In this document: in pieces, positions 58,441-64,000 of the stretch
How the letters are laid out: each line of letters starts with the position of its first letter
Numbering within the stretch: position 1 is the first letter of the stretch
Notes under the pieces: model-generated
Told to the model about the DNA's origin: nothing
What the model saw: only the letters and a program-made list of their open reading frames with translations
Databases searched by the model: none
Source: Climacium dendroides
Lineage: Eukaryota > Streptophyta > Bryopsida > Hypnales > Climaciaceae
Assembly (NCBI GenBank): GCA_950106755.1
Contig: OX467091.1
Coordinates: 20,973,538-21,037,537 of the forward strand
DNA length: 64,000 nucleotides
Direction of reading: 5' to 3'
Position numbers and translations under genes: made by a program

Positions 58441-59599
58441 TAATGCTAAAATAAAGATTTCAATTTTTTTTGTGTGTTCAATATTTGAAATGAGTTTTTT
58501 TTAAATTTTTTCTTCAAACTTCACAATTAGTTGAAGTTGCTTACAAAATTTAAAACAAATCTTAATTGACTTTACAACAATTTCAATGAAATTAGGAATT
58601 CAATCATCTTACAAATTTCAGTAGATCATTTGGATCATTTTAATGAAGGAAAATTTCTATGATGATTGTATGTGAATCAAACCTAATATAGTATTTATAT
58701 AGAAACTTGTATAGAAGGTTTTTATAGCTACAATTGGTGCAAACACACAATACATATATTGTCTAGAGTTTGGATGTTATACAATCAACACAAATTGGAG
58801 TATGACTTTTAGAGATTTGTTTGTTACACTAGAAATTCATATTAAAGTGAACTATACATTACCTAACATATTTTTGTGTAATTTCTAAAATAAAAATAAA
58901 GTTTATTATTGAATTTGTTTGTTCGGTTTCTCTAATTTGTCACACTCTAATTTTTAAAGGATTTTAGTACTATAGAATATCCAAATTCCAATACTATCCA
59001 TATTTGCAATAGAATCAATAGGTGTTTTATATTTTCATCCATTTTTATTCAAAGAATTGGTACCATATTACTTAAATGTGATGGGTATTTTCATGAGTCA
59101 TTTCTAAGGCACTAGAGACTCTTTGACTATAGGAAATCGAAGTACTTGAGTATTGTTAGGTTCACAACATACTAAACAAGAGTTGAAAGGTATAAAGATG
59201 TAGACTTCATAGACTGAAAAATAAAGTACAAGCATATATTAAACTTGTGTAGGCAAAATTGAGGTTTCAACCATCTTGCCTTCAATAGATAATATCACTA
59301 CATCTTGAAGTTTCTTCAAAGAAAACTAAGAGGGACTAGGAGGCACGAAAAAATTCTAGGGCTTACTAGGACTCTTCAAAAAGTCACATCTAGTTTAAAA
59401 GAGTTGTAGTCATTTTTTAGACTATTTGTCTTTTGTTAAGAAAAAAGGGTGTAGATGTTTTTTGTTTATATATACATGTGGTTAACCCCTAAAGGACTAG
59501 CTAGTATGCATTTTTTGACCGTATAGAAATTTTGAGTAGGTACATGTGACTAGAGATTTGCATACTTTAGGCTGAAATTTTAATAGAAGGTGGGGACAA

Positions 59600-60480
59600 G
59601 GAATATCTTTCATATGCACCAAATTTCATGACAATTGCAAATATGAGTAAAAAATTATGGACAAATATGTTACTTTTTGCACCGTCTAGGCAATCCAAAC
59701 AAATTAGTAAAAAACACATTTTTTGAGAACAAAAATTTGAAATTCATTTTCTAAAGTTCTATATATGAAAAGCTTTGAATTATTCCCTATTGATCAATGA
59801 GATGAAAGTTATGAGCAATTTTTGTATGCAGGCAATTATGGATTCTCAACTCTAAAATAAACTTTAAAGTCCTTTGTCTTATTTAATTTTCAATATTTTT
59901 TGAAGAAAATAAAATCATAGGATGCAGATTGAATATTACAACATTTCAACCATTGGGATTGGCGTTTTTCAATTCCATAACTAAATTCTTAACAATTTTG
60001 AATTTTAAATCACTTTCTACTTCTTTCTACTTACTCTTTATTTTCCTATATGTTGTACAATTTCAAATGATGTGGAGTTTTTCAAACATGTAGCCAACTT
60101 GTTTAGGAAAAAGAATCCTCAGCCGCACCACCATTTTGAACATTTTTTCATAGAAAAGTAAGCTTGTGAAGTGAAGCTGCCCTATTTTTCATAAGGCCCC
60201 AAAAATGATTTCTGTGGATTTTGAATGCTTATATCTTGCAATCCATGTGGTGGAAATTTCTGAAATTTTTAACACGTGTTTCTCAAGTTAGCATACTACA
60301 AGATCCTACAATTACATGTGTAAAAAAACTTTTTCTTCCAAAATTTGGTACTTGTACTAGAAATGGCAGTTTTAGAACATCTTCGGTGAAAACATAGTAA
60401 AGGAACTTTACAGGTTGAATAGACAAATTTTCAAAGTATTTACACTATGGGGAATAGAATTGACAAATTTTCTATAGGAG
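59600..60480. repeat. Diverged direct repeat, second copy
   Basis: See 57,600-58,440. Spacing between copies is about 2.0 kb and orientation is the same. Confidence 0.55.
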
Positions 60481-60738
60481 ATGTATTGAGGAGTTCCCAC
60501 ACCCAAACTGATAAACCTAGTTTAGTAGTTAACTTCAAGACACTAGTAATTTTCATTTGCTTTGTATAGTTGATTGTGGCAATTTTTGGCCTTTGAATTG
60601 CTTCAATTAATAAAAAACTTTAAGCTTGTAATTAGTCCACATATAGGTAGTACAATACATTCAAACATACATATGAATTGTATGTATGTATGTTCATAAA
60701 TTTTCGTACAATCTTAATATGTCAAAATGTATGAAGTA

Positions 60739-61264
60739 CTCCCTTTGTCCCAAAATGATCTTGGTGTACTTTATGATGTTACAAATTGGTCAAATTTGGT
60801 TTTTGAATGCTATTTGGGACAAACAAAACACTCCAAGTACTAGTTCCTCCTCCATCCATGTAGTCATCAATCAAAAGACAATTGAAATGACTAAAAGTGT
60901 TAGTCAACACTATTCATTCTCATTTTTTGCTTCTCTTTAAATATTGCCTAATTGAAGGGGATGAAGCTGAGGGAAGTGGAATGAAGACCCCCACATAGTC
61001 TTGGGCATATACTAAATGTTTACAAAATGATGACCTCACACTCAACAATCAATTGACCATTGGTGTTCCTTGAATATGCTCAAAAAAGTTTACTTTTCAG
61101 TATTTCAAAAGTATACTTTGAAATGGGCTTTGAAAAAGGTTTTCAAAATGCTAAGAGTACACCAAACTCTTACTCATAGTGCAAAATTGGTTTTTAAAAT
61201 TTTATTTTTAGTCTTAGTCTAAAACAATTTGTCCAATAAGAAGATCATTTGCAGATGGAGGTTG
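60739..61264. mobile_element. Stowaway-like miniature element S2
   Basis: 526 bp between TA dinucleotides; left end CTCCCTTTGTCCCAAAATGA, right end (reverse complement) CAACCTCCATCTGCAAATGA. Internal text (TTGGTCAAATTTGG, CAACAATCAATTGA, CACACTCAACAATCAA) matches S1 and S3. Confidence 0.82.
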
Positions 61265-61319
61265 TATTTGCCGCTCCTCCAACAAGAACTGTTGGCATAC
61301 CAACAGCTAGTTAACTTGT

Positions 61320-61625
61320 CAATAAGATTTTAAAATGAAGCTTTTAAATTCCATATTTTATTGAGCTAGCAAACCACAAATTGAGCACCTTGAGGGGAGA
61401 GCCTGTACGCACAAGAGCGTAATGATGCAGAGATTCCCACCTCCAGACAGTCACAGCTCTATCGACTCCCATAACCGTGCTTCACATTCATACGCTTAAA
61501 TTTTGAAAACTCGACAGTGGCTGTCCTTGTAACAAGTTCACTCCTTTGTGGACAAATACTGATTGTTTGTGAGAATTAACCCCCCTTGCACTTACGTACA
61601 TTTTGCACATATGGATATCTAATAT
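61320..61625. repeat. Second copy of the 31.48-31.83 kb repeat
   Basis: Matches 31,480-31,835 as described there, ending near TTTTGCACATATGGATATCT where element S3 begins. Confidence 0.7.
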
Positions 61626-62167
61626 TCCCTCTATCCCAATATGATCTTCTTGGTTTTAATCTTTTCGTTCCAAAATGATCTTCTCGTTGGTCTTAATCTT
61701 TTCATTCCAAAGTGATCTTGCTCTTGTACTTTATGACGTTGCAAATTGGTGAGGTTTGGATTTTGATTGCTATTTGGGACCAACAAAACAACTTCAAGGA
61801 GTAATTCCCCATCCATGTGTACAATCATCAATAAAATTACAAATGAAAATACTGAAGGAGTCAATCATCATTGTTCATTCTTATTTTTTGCATCTCTTTG
61901 AATATTGCCTAATTGAAGGGGATGAAGCTCTAAGAGGTGGAGCAAAGGACACACATGGTCTCGTATATATACTAAATGCCTACAAAATGACAACCTCACA
62001 CTCAACAATTAATTGACTAGTGGTGCTCCTTGAATATGCTCAACAAAAGTCTACTTTTCAATATTCCCAAACTACACTTTGGAAAGGGCTCCCGAACTTG
62101 AAGTTTCTAGAATGCTAGGAATGCACCAAATTCTACTTATAACTCAAAATTGTTGTTTTAAATGTTA

Positions 62168-63045
62168 CTAGTAGTTGGCGCTTGCTATGCTAAGCATTCA
62201 CCATTAGAATTTCATTAGAATTTTCATTAGAATTTTTTATGTATTAGATAGAATGCAGAGTAAGAATTTCAATAAATCTTTAGATAAAAATTACTAAAAT
62301 CTTCATATAATTTTTTTTTATAAATAAGCATATACTGAAATAAACAATAGAAATTTAATGAATGATGAATGATATACATGCAATGATGAATACGGTAAAA
62401 GATACACATATATTAGAATGCATTAGAAATTTGACTCAATTATTATAAACAATGGCAACCCAAATAACAGAATTTAAAGGAAAACCTTGTAAATTTCAAA
62501 AGCTTCGTGAACAATTTAATTGTTGTGAAATCCCAAATTGGTTCAACCTAATAAATTTCTCAAATCATTTGGTAGTAGGAACAGAAAATTGAAATTAGAA
62601 GCTCAAAAGCTCACAAAAGCACAAAATCATAGAAATGCAAAAGAAATATAAAGCCAAGATAAGCAATGGAATTGCTACCTTTATAATATCACCATATTGA
62701 TCCTCTTTAATATCACCTCAATTGCAACAACTATATTATTTTTATAATATCATCCTTTGTAAAAAGTGATATTACAGAGGTGATTGTGAATTGCTACTCT
62801 ATTTTGGTAATATCGCATTGTGTGAAAATATGAATTCTATGTATGCATGATTGGAAATATTTTTATAAAATAATTATTTTAAGAACTTACTGAAATCATT
62901 ATCATGCATTCTATTCAAATATATCAAATTTTTACTAATATGTGATACAATGAATGCATAGCATAGCAAGTACAAGCCACTAGTATTAATGGTAGCATTT
63001 GTGATATTACAGAGGGACTTATGATTTTAGTAGTATGAATGATGA
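62168..63045 (-). mobile_element. Non-autonomous Helitron H4, uninterrupted
   Basis: On the minus strand it ends GCGCCAACTACTAG at 62,168 and starts TCATCATTCATACTACTAAA at 63,045, eight bases outside the TCATACT start of the other copies. With this start it sits between A and T of element S3, whose relative S1 has the uninterrupted GTTA-TTTTTAGCC at about 48,232. 878 bp, the only copy in the window without a further insertion. Confidence 0.82.
62365..62592 (+). pseudogene. Conserved Helitron frame, H4 copy, one in-frame stop
   Basis: Same start, stop and length (228 bp) as the H1 frame. Reads MNDIHAMMNTVKDTHILECI RNLTQLL, stop TAA, then TMATQITEFKGKPCKFQKLR and NHLVVGTEN. The TAA replaces a CAA seen in H1. 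Confidence 0.5.
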
Positions 63046-63105
63046 TTTTCAGCCTTAATTTGGAAGATCGTTTTGTCCAATAGGAAGATCATTTGGGGAC
63101 GGAGG

Positions 63106-63500
63106 CTCACACAGAACAACGACCTCAACGATGACTGAAAATAATCAAACCGCTCTTTTCACAGCAGCCCTCTCCTGCCTATCTCACCTACACAGAAAAC
63201 CCCACCGACGCCTTGGCAATTCAGAACCCCCATTCTCAGCCTCCTCACCACAAGCAAGCCTCCCAGCACTGTATCTCCAAGTGCCCAGCAACCCACCCAT
63301 TCCAACAACTTACCGCTAAAACCCTTCAAAAGACGGAGTGAAAACATCATCTGGAACGCAAACCTTCTCGTCGAATCCGAGCCCCACACAGATCAAATTC
63401 ATCACGTTGGGAGGTGAAATTTGAAGGGTACGTGTGAAGCATAGAAAAGGAGGCTGGGCAAGCTCACAAGGTGCTGAACAGAGAAACGAAGGAGGCCTGA
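63106..63500. repeat. Partial GC-richer module near the right edge
   Basis: Matches 5,130-5,615 and 21,710-22,220: CAGAACAACGACCTCAACGA, GCCTTGGCAATTCAGAA, CCACAAGCAAGCCTCCCAGC and GAAGGGTACGTGTGAAGCAT. It joins element S3 directly on its left. Confidence 0.75.
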
Positions 63501-63811
63501 GATGGAGCTTAATTATAACCCCAGTGGAGGAGGAGCAACGGCGCAGCAGGCAACAGGAGTTGCGAGAACGAGAATGATAACTTCTTAGAGCATCACCACC
63601 AACTGCTCCCAATGACCTCGGCAATGGCACTTTCTATTTGCCGTGCATTTTTAGTGGAAAATGGCTCCACACCAGCATCCCATCACATTACTAATTCTAC
63701 CATCTCTCCTGTCACTCTCACATTTGTTCGGCAAAAGAGGGTCTTTGTAGAGGGCAATTTTATAGTCACGCTAATTTGGTCAACAAAGACTGGCCTCTGT
63801 GGATGCTAATG
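63500..63811. other. Sequence after the module, no gene recognised
   Basis: AGAGCATCACCACC at 63,587 resembles the start of some plant dispersed elements, but no second terminus is visible in the window. Short frames only. Confidence 0.35.
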
Positions 63812-63857
63812 TGGAGGTAATGGAGGGTAGTGGAGGGTAGTGGAGGGTAGTGGGGGA
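63812..63857. repeat. 10-bp G-rich minisatellite
   Basis: TGGAGGGTAG occurs three times in tandem (63,821-63,850), with partial copies on each side and a run TGGGGG at the end. Four G3-or-longer runs separated by short spacers make a G-quadruplex possible on the plus strand. Confidence 0.85.
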
Positions 63858-64000
63858 TATACAAAGAAGAGGAAGAACTTTTGTGAGGCCGAGGAGAAGC
63901 AATTGTACTTTTCTTTTTTTCACATTTCGTGGGATCCATAACAAGGGACTGGAGTGGGAATTTTTGGAGACACATCACAGAGACAAGGAATCATATCTTA

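Larger units (their letters stand above)
56597..60738. other. AT-rich sequence with an old direct duplication, no gene recognised
   Basis: No supported coding frame; 56,675-56,929 (minus, 84 codons) has no motif I know. Two stretches, about 57,600-58,440 and 59,600-60,480, are diverged direct copies (see the separate entries). The rest is AT-rich. Confidence 0.5.
61625..63105. mobile_element. Stowaway-like miniature element S3, interrupted by Helitron H4
   Basis: Left end TTCCCTCTATCCCAATATGA after TA (61,623-61,624); right end (reverse complement) CCTCCGTCCCCAAATGATCT. The left terminal region is repeated (a second CGTTCCAAAATGATCTTCTC at about 61,668). Without the Helitron it is about 600 bp. 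The right-hand TA is missing, so that junction is altered. Confidence 0.75.

Overview
The window is nuclear DNA from a land plant. The evidence is short-intron TIR-NB-ARC-LRR (TNL) immune receptor genes, non-autonomous Helitrons, Stowaway-like and CACTA-like miniature elements, a solo LTR and an F-box/kelch-like exon. The TIR and linker wording (DVFLSHSGAQKGFVEQLCVDLE, here quoted only in part as DVFLSHSGAQ) and the AT-rich background remind me most of moss receptors. The moss assignment is inference from memory; 'land plant' is firm.

Layout. Positions 1-3561 hold a badly decayed TNL (copy A, minus strand, running off the left edge). It is followed by a GC-richer flank (3.6-5.6 kb). Positions ~5.6-25.56 kb (unit 1) and ~26.0-52.32 kb (unit 2) are two versions of one large segmental duplication. 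Each carries AT-rich sequence, a minus-strand TNL (copy B 11.9-16.0 kb; copy C 34.0-38.1 kb), a 6-7 kb GC-richer flank built from recurring ~0.9 kb modules, and a short conserved tail with an exon remnant. Matching exons of B and C have identical lengths (580, 255 and 639 bp) and lie 22.17-22.18 kb apart.

Unit 2 is longer mainly because of mobile DNA. At 45.3-48.4 kb a local tandem duplication has one arm hit by a Helitron (itself hit by a second Helitron) and the other by a Stowaway-like element, so each arm shows the other's empty site. Between 50.5 and 53.05 kb lie three more inverted-repeat elements. Positions 53.2-54.09 kb hold an F-box/kelch-like C-terminal exon; just beyond it is another Helitron split by a 1.56 kb solo LTR. 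Positions 56.6-60.7 kb are AT-rich with an old direct duplication. Positions 60.7-63.1 kb hold two Stowaway-like elements, the second hosting a fourth Helitron. The window ends in a partial copy of the GC-richer module and a G-rich minisatellite.

Function. The only recognisable host genes are the TNLs (NAD-hydrolysing TIR, nucleotide-binding switch, leucine-rich sensor) and the F-box/kelch-like fragment (substrate receptor of an SCF ubiquitin ligase). All three TNLs carry disabling lesions. Copy C is least damaged: TIR, P-loop, NB and the first 361 LRR-exon codons are open, and a TAG then cuts off the distal repeats. Many lesions are C-to-T or G-to-A changes, several at CpG, as expected from cytosine methylation of silenced repeats. 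Apart from the TNLs, the F-box-like exon and two weakly supported exon fragments (25.4 and 52.1 kb), I found no protein-coding gene I can defend. No rRNA, tRNA or CRISPR was recognised.
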